Made by a program: the position numbers and the translations under genes
Assembly (NCBI RefSeq): GCF_018812025.1
Contig: NC_063052.1
Span: forward strand, 14,463,001 to 14,527,000
Source of the DNA: Megalobrama amblycephala
Taxonomy: Eukaryota; Chordata; Actinopteri; Cypriniformes; Xenocyprididae
Length of the DNA: 64,000 bases
Direction of reading: 5' to 3'
The notes under the pieces: model-generated
What the model was told of the DNA's origin: nothing
The model's database searches: none
What the model saw: the letters and a program-made list of their open reading frames with translations, nothing else
In this document: one piece after another, positions 49,033-61,818 of the stretch
Layout of the letters: the number at the start of each line of letters is the position of its first letter
Numbering within the stretch: position 1 is the first letter of the stretch

Positions 49033-49907
49033 CAGTGGTTCTCAAACTGGGGAATGATTTCAAGGGGTCGCGAGTTGGTTTGAAAAAATTCTGTATTTTC
49101 TGATTACAAAAAATATTTTTCAATACTAAAAAATTAAGATTACAAATAAATATTTTTTGAATTGAACAGAATTGATTAGAAGGTTTTTTAAAAAAAAAAA
49201 AAATTAAATAATATTTCGTGACTCTAAGATATGACGTCACCATGCGGCGACTGATCGCTAGTTATCAATACTGTACGCAACTGCACGTGGAAACTGCAAG
49301 AATGGATAAATTTGTAATTCGCAAGGTTAAAAATGTTGAGGAAATTGTGGACAGTCTGCCTGAATCATCATCAATGGATGTACTGCTTCCGTTTGGCTCT
49401 ACTTTTTCCGCTGTTACATACATGAAAAATAAATACAGATCACGTCTTGATGTTGAGGATGATCTGCGAGTAGCCGTATCCAACATCAGGCCACAGATTA
49501 CGCTTTTGTGCACCGAAAAACAAGTGCACCCATCCCACTTAAAGGTAAGCCTAAATACAGTAAATATTATGGAAGTTTGTTTCTGCCACATAAGAAAATA
49601 TTTGAAAAGATAATTGTGATTTTTTTAATCTAAAAATTGCGAGTTTACATCTCGCTATTCTGACTTGTTTTCTCATAATTGTGAAATATAAACTTGCAGT
49701 GCGAGTTATAAAGTTATAAATGATATAAAGTCACAATTACCTTTTTTATTTTTTATTCTGTGGTGGAAACAAGCTTCCATAGGAAGTGGATGTGGATTTA
49801 AAACAACTTTTTTTTTGTTTATTGTTTGTGTATTCTGTGGTAGTGGGTCGCGAGTTCTCGTCGATGTTAGTTTAGGGGTCGCTGGCTAAAAAGTTTGAGA
49901 ACCACTG
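49033..49907 (+). mobile_element. hAT (Charlie-like) element, internally deleted, 875 bp
   Basis: 16-bp inverted ends (cagtggttctcaaact at 49033-49048; inverse at 49892-49907) match the hAT/Charlie terminus. gtttaaag lies on both sides (49025-49032 and 49907-49914), an 8-bp target duplication if the last base is shared. It encloses a fused transposase fragment. Confidence 0.92.
49302..49613 (+). pseudogene. hAT transposase remnant (N-terminus fused to C-terminus)
   Basis: From ATG 49302 the frame starts MDKFVIRK, a start typical of ZBED/SCAND3-like hAT transposases. After about 30 residues it jumps to the C-terminal hAT dimerisation region: LLPFGSTFSAVTYMKNKYRS, then LDVEDDLRVAVSNIRPQI and the closing HPSH. 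Intact relatives have several hundred residues between these parts, including the catalytic core and a BED-type zinc finger, all missing here. The FGST...FSA motif also lacks the usual residues between T and F. The final part (after HPSH) runs into non-homologous sequence past a possible donor (aag|gtaagc). It lies in the middle of 49033-49907 and cannot encode an active enzyme. Confidence 0.87.
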
Positions 49908-49908
49908 T

Positions 49909-50353
49909 TTAAAGGGTTAGTTCACCCAAAAACAGCAACGTAAAAGTGCATTACCAACACCGACAGGTGAAAGGATTCAATGGAATCAATTCAATGGAAT
50001 CAATTCAATGAAATCAGTTCAATGAAATCAATTCAATGGAAAGGATTCCGGAAGAGAATACAATGCTGAATAAAGTTGTAGTTTTTGTTATTTTTGGACC
50101 AAAATGTATTTTCAATGTTTCGAAAACTTCTAACTAACCCACTGATGTCACATGGACTACTTTGATGATGTTTTTATTACCTTTCTGGACATGGACAGTA
50201 TACCGTACATACATTTTCAATAGAGGGACAGAAAGCTCTCGGACTAAATCTAAAATATCTTAAACTGTGTTCCGAAGATGAACGGTGGTCTTACGGGTTT
50301 GGAACGAGTCATTAATGACATAATTTTCATTTTTGGGTGAACTAACCCTTTAA
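49909..50353. mobile_element. gttcaccc MITE, 445 bp
   Basis: The ends ttaaagggttagttcaccca (left) and tgggtgaactaaccctttaa (right) are perfect inverses. The interior phrases on Met/Phe-poor non-coding sequence match a repeat I know as abundant in cyprinids. It abuts the hAT element on its left. Confidence 0.92.
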
Positions 50354-50369
50354 GATAAAGAAATCATGC

Positions 50370-50882
50370 ACTAAAAAATGCAACCAAAGTTAGTTTAAAA
50401 ATGGACAAACCCAGCGATTGGGTTGTTTTAATTCAGCAAATGGGTCATTTAACCCAGTGGTTGGGTTATATGTTTGCCCACCCTGCTGGGTAGTTTTATT
50501 TAACTCAACTATTGTTTAAAATTGACTGTATTGCTTGCTTAAAATGAACCCAAAATGTGTTCGAAATTAACATTTATTAATATGTTTAATAAATGAACAT
50601 TTATTAATAAGTTTATTGAATAATAATTAAACAATAAACATTTATAAAATTTGGTTATTTATAAATGTTCACCTTTTGATTATTATTGTTGCTTCTAGTA
50701 ATTATGTGTCTGATTTTTAATTTCCAACCTATTTTGGGTTCATTTTAATCCAGCCATATAGTCATTATTAAACAATAGTTGAGTTAAATAAAACAGCCCA
50801 GCATGTTGGGTCAAACATTTAACCCAATCGCTGGGTTTGTCCATTTTTAACCCAACTTGGGTTGATTTTACCCCAGAGTGTA
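50370..50882. mobile_element. Long-TIR MITE of the ctgggt family, about 510 bp
   Basis: Both ends hold 'aaaatggacaaacccagcga' in opposite orientation, followed inward by paired gggttgtttt / aaaacagccc and 'aactcaactattgttta'. Related to 35625-35992. Confidence 0.85.
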
Positions 50883-52877
<1,995 letters not shown>

Positions 52878-52881
52878 TATA

Positions 52882-53545
52882 CAGTACAGTCCAAAAGTTT
52901 GGAACCACTAAGATTTTTAATGTTTTTAAAAGAAGTTTCATCTGCTCACCAAGGCTACATTTATTTAATTAAAAATACAGTAAAAAACAGTAATATTGTG
53001 AAATATTATTACAATTTAAAATAACTGTGTACTATTTAAATATATTTGACAAAGTAATTTATTCCATGTGATGCAAAGCTGAATTTTCAGCATCGTTACT
53101 CCAGTCTTCAGTGTCACATGATCCTTCAGAAATCATTCTAATATGCTGATCTGCTGCTAAATAAACATTTATGATTATTTTCAATGTTGAAAACAGTTCT
53201 GTACTTTTTTTTTTTCAGGATTCCTTGATGAATAGAAAGTTCAAAAGAACAGCATTTATCTGAAATACAAAGCTTCTGTAGCATTATACACTACCGTTCA
53301 AAAGTTTGGGGTCAGTAAGAATTTTTATTTTTATTTTTTTGAAAAGAAATTAAAGAAATGAATACTTTTATTCAGCAAGGATGCATTAAATCAATCAAAA
53401 GTGACAGTAAAGACATTTATAATGTTACAAAAGATTAGATTTCAGATAAACACTGTTCTTTTGAACTTTCTATTCATCAAATAATCCTGAAAAAAAATAT
53501 TGTACACAAATATTTTGTACAATTGTACACATTAAATGTTTCTTT
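52882..53545. mobile_element. Truncated copy of the 936-bp composite TIR element
   Basis: Starts cagtacagtccaaaagtttg after TA. It is collinear with the reverse complement of 15616 to about 14960, including the internal cactaccgttcaaaag at about 53290; the far end is missing. Confidence 0.87.
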
Positions 53546-55600
53546 ATTACTTTTTTTTTTCCAAAAACTGTATAATACAATTGCACAATACTGTTCTGCT
53601 GTATGAAATATGTAATAATCTGATAGTTTGACAGAGGATTGCTCACAGTACTGAATGCAATTATTTCCAATCATTGTTCATCCAAAAAGAATCATTAAAT
53701 GGAATTTAGCATGACAGCATTTTAGCATTTAGAATAGTCATAAAGTTATGAGAATATGTAGGAAATTGAATTTATTAAGGACAAAAATCCAGACAGAAAT
53801 GCATGACTGATTTCACTGTTCCCCACCACTTATACTTACACTCATAACATTATAACTTTAATCTTGTAATGTAATAAAATTGCATTATTATTTTTTTTTA
53901 ACATGACATTAAAACACTGTTAGAAACCATAATTAAGTGGAATTGGTACCAGAATATGTAAACTGTGTAATTTATTTCTTGTAAAACATTATATTTCTAA
54001 TTAAAACTGCTTAACTACCTCTATTGTTCTCCTCATTTGTTAAGTCACTTTGGATAAAAGCATCTGCCAAATGATTAAATGTTAACGTTAAATTATATTT
54101 CAAGAATTTGTCAGTGAGTTTCATAAGTATTAACCACATAAATACAAATCTATTATACATGCAAGACAATGAAATAAAGTTTATGGCCATTTTGCATATT
54201 GGGTTTGTTTTCCCATTTAAACATCAGTAGTAAAATTGCTCAAGAGAAGTTCTTGCACATAATATATAATATCAAACATATGTGGCATTGAGGTGGTTTG
54301 GTGTATTTACACAACACTTATATTAGATTTAGCAAAGTGCCTTTCTGTTCTCTTTCTACTGTGCCAAACTCAAGCGGACATATGGATTTCAGTGGTGCAG
54401 TAAACTCATTTTTATCAATAAATTCAAACCAGCACATGTAGACATGCCTGTAAACTTTGGCAGAAAATGGAGAGTAATTGAGATCTTATGTGAAGGTAAA
54501 GCAGAGCCACGCTCATCCGCGCTGTACATACCACACAGATGGTGAAAGAAAGAATATGGAAAGGTATAATACTTTCTCACATGTACACACTTAAGTGACA
54601 TATGCACGCGCACACACACACATGCAAACAAACACTGAAGTGCACTCACATTTACATGCACACCTGGCCTCAAGACAAGCTAAATCAAAACAAATGAGGG
54701 ACTGCTGTAAGAAAAGTTACTCCTCTGACGTTTAGCATTTTCAGTTTATTCAGCTGTGTTGCTCGACTTCAAGTAAAGTGCAAAAAAAAGGGGGAAAAAA
54801 GGAAAACCTGTTACCTATCAGTACGAAAGCAAAACCGCCAACACAGAAACAAATGTGTAACACAAGCTCGCTGGATATAATCAACAGCTGCTTTCACTGT
54901 CCAATGCTATTGTGCTACAATATGATTTTAAATTAAATTTAAAAATGTAATAAAAATATTTATAAAGAGTAAACAAATATTGGACCTTTACAATATTTGC
55001 TTATTAATATTTACATAAATAAAATGTTTAATTTTATTTATACATTAAATAAACTGAGGTACTGTGATGCATTCCAATGCTAAACAATAAAGTTTAATCA
55101 TTTTTTATTTACATTTTGTGAAGATAATATTAGTGGTATTTGCCTGCACAAACTCAACAAAAGTCAAATCAGCAAAATTTTGCGGGCAAAAAAGGTCCAT
55201 TGGCTTTTGTCTATAGCGTTGCTCACACAGAAATCACTTTCAAATCAAGAAGTTTTCTGTTGGTAAATGCAGCAAAACCAAATTGAACTTGTTGCAGAAT
55301 CTGCATGGGGAAATCTTTCACCTTCACATGAACTTCCTGATCATGTGGACTCCATGAGCGCAATGCTTAAACACATCCATCTAGCATTTTTACATAGAAA
55401 TACAATGGAAAAGTAGCAAATGGGAATGGAAAAACACGTTCTGTGTGAACAGCAATGCCTCTATATTTAATTTTTCACCGATGTCTACATGAACATGCGT
55501 AAGAGTCAAATGAGTTATGCTGGTCCTCAATCAGCGTTGTACATCATTAATGCATGCAAGATCGACTTTTGAAATAGCCTATATTCATTTCTCAAATCGT
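53546..55600. other. AT-rich intronic sequence
   Basis: No gene recognised. The part 55140-55600 resembles an interspersed repeat but its ends were not found, and it continues after the insertion at 55601-55839. Confidence 0.4.
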
Positions 55601-55764
55601 GAGGAATAAGGGTCTAGCAAAATGATCGGCCATTTTCAAAAATATATATATATTTTTGGACGATTTTGATGTTGGAGGACAAAATAAGAAGAATTTTTCA
55701 CCCTACCGCGGTACTTCCACCTACGTCACGCGTGACCTTTCCATCGTGATTACGTAATGCGTGG

Positions 55765-55800
<36 letters not shown>

Positions 55801-55839
55801 AATGACCAATCGTTTTGCTAGATAAGACTCTTATTCCTC
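55601..55839. mobile_element. TIR element, 239 bp, with T31 run
   Basis: The left end gaggaataagggtctagcaa and right end ttgctagataagactcttat (ending tcctc) are imperfect inverses, continuing inward as aaaatgatcggccatttt / aaaatgaccaatcgtttt. The centre has CpG-bearing words (ccgcgg, cacgcg) and a T31 run (55766-55796). Confidence 0.82.
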
Positions 55840-56380
55840 ATCTGGGATCAGGTAGAGCTCTTTGAAGCTGCACTGAAACTGACATTTGGATCCCAGTGAA
55901 GTCCACTATATGGAGAAAAATCCTGGAATGTTTTCCTCAATAACTTTAATTTCTTTTTGACTGAAGAAAAACAGACATCTTGGATGCCAAGGGGGTGAGT
56001 AAATTATCAGGAAGAATCTAATCCTTAAAAACACTAAAGGAGGCTGTTAACTAGTTGCTTATTGCATGCATGCATGCATATTACTAAGATTTTGACTGTT
56101 TATTAGTACTTATAAAGCACATATTAATGCCTTATTCTGCATTACCATATTCTGCATCCCTTAATCCTAGCCAATACCTAAACTTAACAACCTTAATAAG
56201 CAGTTATTGAGGCAGAAGTTAATAGTTAGTTAATAGCAAGAATTGGACCCCAAAACTAAAGTGTGACCATTTTTCCAACTGTACCGAACTGTGACCCCAA
56301 AACCAAGGTATGTACCGAACCATGACTTTTGTGTACCATTACAGCCCTAATATATATATGAATTTATTACGAGGCATTAC
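55840..56380. other. Intronic sequence, repeat remnants
   Basis: Continuation of a probable interspersed repeat. A short gcatgcatgcatgc run lies near 56065. No gene. Confidence 0.35.
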
Positions 56381-57473
56381 CTGTAGTGACGAAAGATCTC
56401 CTCCTCCACTTCAGTGAAGAAATGGCACTTAGTGCAGGCGTACTCTCCGGGATGGTCCCGCCCTGGCCCCGCCCCTCCATCCCCTGATCCCTCCTCCTCT
56501 GGTTTGACTTCCAGTAAGGTGTGAGAGGTGTGGGCGCTGTCATAGTGCAAGAGAAGCAAGTCAATATCAGTGGAGGTGAATGGGCACTGGTCACACAGGT
56601 GGGTGACGGATGCTCGGGGAGCTGGCGGGGACGGGGTAGTGGTCCCTCCGGCTGTTAGCTGCAGCAGAAGTAGAGCACAGTGCGAGCAGGAGCTCTTACG
56701 GCAAGCGAAGGGGTAGGAGATTTCCCCCAGGTGCTTCTCGGGAGTGCAGAGCCCACGAGGGCAGAAGGGGCAATGTTTGATGGTGCACTTGTGAATGCTG
56801 TGAGCTCGCTGGTAGTGATGCAAAAGCGGAGCCACGACGATGACCTCCGGGCCGTGCGTCATGGAGTAACGGAAGTCGCAGAACTGGCAGTTGTAACTGG
56901 TTACTACCGTTTCAGGGTCGGCTGTCGCTCCGGTCTTCTCCTTTTTCCGTAAGTGGGAGTCTCCGTCACGTGCCTTTCTGTCCCTGTCCCCTGGACTTCC
57001 CTCCCTGACGGCCGCCTGACCGTGTCTCTTCTCATAATGCTCTAGAAGCCTAGAGGAGCTGCCTGGCTTCGCAACTAAAGCTGCAATATTTGCACCAGTA
57101 ATACGCTGCAGGGTGTGTCGACCCCAGTGCGGTTAGGGGAGTCTGACGCCCTGATTGGTACGGAGTACCCAGCCACAGAGTCATCTTCAGCCCTTACTGC
57201 CACCCGATCCGCCCACTTCCCTTGCTCATCTGCCCCAATCCGCGGTACGCAGTTCCCCTTCCGTTCACTTGAGGACTTCTCCTCGAGGTTGGGGTTGGAC
57301 GGAGGTGGACTCTTCATCTTGTTGGGGTGTGTGCCTAGGAAATGCTGCTCGAGGTCTACAGAGGAGCTTCCCATGTAGGTGAAGTTGCAGAACTTACAGC
57401 GGAAGTACTTGGTGTTGCCCTGACAATCCTGCGTCTTCCTCCCAATCCCGATAAAGGTGCCGGCTAACGTTAC
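56381..57473 (-). CDS. trps1: trps1 coding exon, zinc fingers 2-5 and half of 6 (two frameshifts)
   Basis: Second coding exon in the window. It opens with [14 protein letters not shown], matching TRPS1 straight after the NGTYDVQ that ends the previous exon. In frame-corrected numbering it carries finger 2 (Cys312, Cys315, His330, His335), finger 3 (Cys413, Cys416, His431, His436), finger 4 (Cys481, Cys484, His505, His510), a Cys/His-rich block (about 515-551) and finger 5 (Cys579, Cys582, His595, His600). It also holds the first three ligands of finger 6 (Cys632, Cys635, His648). The acceptor is a long pyrimidine tract ending ctcacag; the donor is cag|gtaatg at 56380. The exon is 1093 nt but needs remainder 2 on division by three. 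Finger 3 is read in a frame of its own, with one extra base before it (ggg run at 57111-57113, plus strand) and one after it (cc at 57062-57063). Removing both restores a continuous TRPS1-like reading. These fingers belong to the N-terminal part that modulates repression. Confidence 0.95.
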
Positions 57474-57525
57474 CTGTGAGAGCAGGGAGGTTGAGAGAGA
57501 GGGAGGGATGACAAAGAAAGAAAAT

Positions 57526-58480
57526 GAGATAAAGGGAAAGAACAATCATCCGTGAGTTATAGAGAATTACAGAGAAATAGAAGTCTGATATAATAAGACA
57601 GACAACAGACTTTCAATAACCCTCCCAATCTCCAAGACGAGGCAGCAGTTATCACCACACAAAGGCAAATCACATTTTATGTTCTTATTATTTCTCAGCG
57701 CTGAGAATTCGAAAATCCTCCAGTGAGCAGATGGGGAACATGTGAAACTTGGAGAGTTCGAAGAGTAAAGCGACCATGCATGCAGAGACGAAATGGATCT
57801 TTTATGATTAATAATATACAGGTGTGACTTTAGTTCTGATACTTTTAAATTAAAAAAAGAGGAATAAGAAGACCAGGACTTTTTTTTTTTTTTAAATGCC
57901 AGTCAGTCATTAAATTAACAAAGTTTTCTTAAATAATTATAATTGCATCAATATTAAAAAATAACATGATGCAATAGATGTCCAGCCTATAGACAAGCAT
58001 ATGGAATATACAGTTGGCAGTCACAGCACTAAAAGAGAGTATGAGTGGGAGGTCTCGAGCTTTATACGCACTGTGGGGAATTCAACGTCATGCTCCAGAC
58101 AAAACACTCAAGGAATGTCACAGCACAGACAGACCCTTTCCCTCGAGCAGCCCCTGAGCTGTATGTTCAAGCAATGATTAAATAAACACCCACTGCTTAG
58201 CGTAATGTGTGCTTGACTGTAATTCTACACATGCATATTACAGATACAAAGTGGACTGATTTAAAGTCTCAGCTGGTTGCTCTGTATCACCTGTCTGAGC
58301 AATTGAATTTAAGCACAGTGCACTTGGGACACACACCACAAAAGATTTTCTCAAAAAGATATTTTTTTTACATTATGAGGAGGGGGAAACTATCAAATAT
58401 CCTCCATAACAACAAAATATCACAAGAAAGGCAGCTTAGCATATGATATGATGTACATGCACATAATATACATACATAAA
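57526..58480. other. Intronic low-copy sequence
   Basis: No paired termini or coding signal recognised. Confidence 0.4.
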
Positions 58481-58486
58481 TACATA

Positions 58487-58557
<71 letters not shown>

Positions 58558-58642
58558 TATATATACATCAAGTTAAGTAAAATTATTATTTATTGTTAAT
58601 AATAATAATAAAATGAAAAAAAAAAAAAAAAAAAAAAAAAAA
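58481..58642. repeat. (TA)n tract and poly-A
   Basis: A TA run to 58554, then AT-rich sequence and about 27 A (58616-58642). Confidence 0.95.
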
Positions 58643-59974
58643 TTAAAAAACCTTTTGTCCAAAATATATATTTAGACATACTGGAGTTTTGCCGCTTTCC
58701 TCTCATCACCTGTATCAAATGTCAATTTAAGTTTATCAATATAAATATTAAATATATAATTATTTCAAAATACTAAATAAATAATAATTAAATATAAACA
58801 TTAAATATATATATTATAAAATGTATATGTTATGAAAAATATAAATAGTATATTTTGAATAACATTATTATTATTACTAAACTAGTTCACGCATCAATGA
58901 CTTATTAAAATCATTACATCTGGCTGCTAAACTAGGCAAAAACACCTCTGCACTGACTAAAGCTAAACGCATCCAAACTTGGCTCATTTCGCAGAAACCT
59001 GAACTTAAATATGCCACTTAAATTGTAAACATGACATTGTTGAAGTGAAGAGTGAAACCGTGCTGAAAGTTGGGCAGATAAATGACTATGACATCTGTTC
59101 ATTACCCATCGTTTAAAATAAATCGACTGCTGTGTTTTCACTGGCTCCCCGCACCAGCTTCCCTACGCTCTTTTTCCCCCCTTTTTTTCATTGGGAAAAT
59201 GAGAAATCGCAGTTGTCGATATTACTGCATGGAAAATTCCACTAGGAACGAATTCTGAATAGACTCATTATTCAAACTTTTTTCCTAAGAATTTATACGG
59301 TATTACGACAATTTGTAGACAGGCTGAATGTTGAATTGAAAAAGATTGTGGCCGGTGTTATTAGAAGAAAAAAAACATCAGGTACTCTAAGCTGCGCTGT
59401 GCGCTCGCTTGATTGAGTACATGCACATGTGCAAAGCAGGCAACTGTTCATAATGGTCCATTTAAACATGATACAGAGAGACTGGTGCTACGATAAATCA
59501 GCCAAAAGTCACAGAACAAAGCCAAACACAGTGTGCCAGCATGATCCACACTAATCTCCTTCACATTTTTTGTTTGTATGTTTTTATAAATCAAAAATCA
59601 CCAAGGTGACATGACAAATGACGCTTGCATTACAATTTCAATGGAGCAGCTTGATTGCTTATTCATGGCATTATTTTAAAACACACGCAAGAACAAATAC
59701 AAACTCTAGGAGGGCTAGTCAAAATTTCAGAATTAATTCAGCCAATGTTCATCAGTGTGTGAGTTTCTGCATGTGCATGACTTTGCATGCATCATATGCG
59801 GTTACCATCCATCTAGCGGTTTTACTCTGTGACATAAATTTTAAGTTTCACCGTTGCATGTGCATGCATCATTTTTAAGCCTTAATGACCCATGGGTCTG
59901 ACTATAGCTCTGCTCCAAAACATAAGGAGGCGCCTTGCTTCCTACACAGCCAGCTGCCTTATAAGAGAGCATCT
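58643..59974. other. AT-rich intronic sequence
   Basis: No gene or transposon ends found. Confidence 0.4.
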
Positions 59975-60760
59975 TTGAGGGGTTCTTGATTATGATTTCA
60001 CTTTTTTAACTTTAGTTAGTGTGTAATGTTGCTGTTTGATCATAAACAACATCTGCAAAGTTACGACGCTCAAAGTTCAATGTAAAGGGAGATATTTTCT
60101 TTAACAGGAATTGCTACAACAAACGGCTGGTAGGGACTACAACAAGCTTCTTCCTGGGTTAGTGACATCACAAACCCTAAAATTTACATAAGCCCTGACC
60201 CCGAGAACACACAACAAAGGGGATGAGGCCATGTTGGGCTGCTTTAGAGAAGAGGAAGAGTTGTTGTAGTAGAGTGTTGTTGTCATGCCGTCATTTTACG
60301 CCGGACTGCTTCACAAACGAGGCTCAATTCAACACTGGAATTGCACAAAAGATTAACATAGTTGAATCAACTCCACAGCAACTACATTAAATTTATCCAC
60401 TAATCATTCAGAAATGTCCAGTTTCATTCTAAAACTTCTTCCTGAGTCTCTCCATCAGTGTCGACTCCGGTTTGAACAATGTAAGACTGAACACTGTTGT
60501 CATTTTGGCTGCGTGAGATTCTCCAGCTTTGTTGTTGTTGAGCTGTTAAAGCTCCGCCCTCTTCTGGAAAGGGGGCGGGAGCAGCAGCTCATTTGCATTT
60601 AAAGGGACACACACAAAAAACGGCATGTTTTTGCTCACACCCAAATAGGGGCAAATTTGACAAGCTATAATAAATGATTCTGTGGGGTATTTTGAGCTGA
60701 AACTTCACAGACACATTCTGGAGACACCAGAGACTTACATCTTGTGAAAAGAGGGATAAT
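59975..60760 (+). mobile_element. 0.7-kb repeat family, copy D
   Basis: Starts tgaggggttcttgattatga and follows copy A through the 'gtgtgtaatgttgctgtttg' and GC-rich 'ccgccctcttctggaaag' segments to gaaaagagggataat. It is the fullest copy, lying about 150 bp from the donor of the start-codon exon. Confidence 0.87.
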
Positions 60761-60913
60761 AGGCTGAAATGGGCCCTCATAAGGCACCTATACTGATTTG
60801 AACGGAATGACGCAAAACTCCAAAATGCATAAATATACATAGCACATAATACCATTATTATTGTTATAGTGCTGAATTAATTATATTTAGAAACAACATT
60901 TCTTTGAGATTAC

Positions 60914-61772
60914 CTGCACGTCGTAGGTGCCGTTAAGCACGGAGGACCTGGGTGACCCCGCTTCTGCCGCAGAGCCGCTCTGAGCTGATTGGCCGAGGAG
61001 GCGCGCTGAGTCTTTGGCCTGTGACTGGGCTGTGAACTGCACCATGTTGTGTAGTGCCAAAATCTTATTGTCCAGCTCTGCGTCCTGCCGTGTCCGGTTG
61101 TGCAGGCCCAAATGGTACTTACGAAAGTGTTTGATCAGGTCCGTGGGGTCATTGCCGTAGTAGCCGTACCCACAAATGTTGCACTTAAAGTCTTGTAGTT
61201 TGGGTGAGGTGGGCGGAGGTGCTCCCGTCTCAGCTCCCAGAGGGCTAGGGGCGTCCTCCGCTCCCCCAATCGGCCTCTGTGGATGCAAAGTAACAGGGGG
61301 GACTTTGAACCTTCGACCGCTGTGCCACAAGGGCTGCCAGAGCCCAGCAACGATAGTGGGCTGTGTGTGGCATCCCTCTCCTCTCCGTTACTGGTGCAGC
61401 CCTGTACGATGACGCCACCTGACCGGGTGTTGGGCCTTAGACCATTCCGGTCGTCCTCACCATCCACTCTCTCACCCAGATCAGAGGTTGTTGGGGAGGT
61501 GGCAGAGTCCAGCGGTTCGCTATCGGTGCCCTCACGGCTGGAGTAAGACGCTGCCAGGTTGTGGCTGGAGTAATGCAAGTCAGGCCTGTCTGGTTTGATG
61601 GGGCCAGGGGAGGACGGCTCCTCCTGCTCTTCGCCTACAGCCCGGTCAGGCTCAGATGCCTGGCTCCCCGTGTTCCCGCTCTCCGGGCCCGTAGCCTCGG
61701 CCGCCACCGCCTCGCCCTCCTCTTCTTCACCGCCGAAGCTTCTCAAAGGGGGATTCTTTTTCCGCACCATAT
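60914..61772 (-). CDS. trps1: trps1 coding exon with start codon and zinc finger 1 (one frameshift)
   Basis: First coding exon in the window of a Trps1 orthologue, a nuclear zinc-finger repressor that binds GATA sites in skeletal and hair development. The start at 61770 gives [10 protein letters not shown], the vertebrate TRPS1 N-terminus. An acidic, Ser/Pro-rich stretch follows, then finger 1 (Cys197, Cys200, His215, His220 in frame-corrected numbering; 61183-61112), then the conserved NGTYDVQ that ends the exon. The acceptor is ttccag followed by exonic 'at' before ATG; the donor is cag|gtaatc at 60913. The exon reads in one frame to about 61302 and in another from there on. The coding length of 857 nt is one base short of a multiple of three, and a C6 run (61296-61301, plus strand G6) is the likeliest site. 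The two exonic bases before ATG suggest an upstream in-frame coding exon. Identity is very secure; the intactness of the frame is not. Confidence 0.96.
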
Positions 61773-61818
61773 CTGGAACCCAGCAAAAGAGAAGATCAAC
61801 GTTAGCAACTCGCCATTA

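Larger units (their letters stand above)
57474..60913 (-). other. trps1: trps1 intron between start exon and finger-2 exon
   Basis: Bounded by the donor gtaatc (60913) and the acceptor ctcacag (57474), in phase 0. The pyrimidine tract before the acceptor is long (about 57475-57525). Contents are a (TA)n tract, a poly-A run, one copy of the 0.7-kb repeat family and otherwise low-copy AT-rich sequence. Confidence 0.93.
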
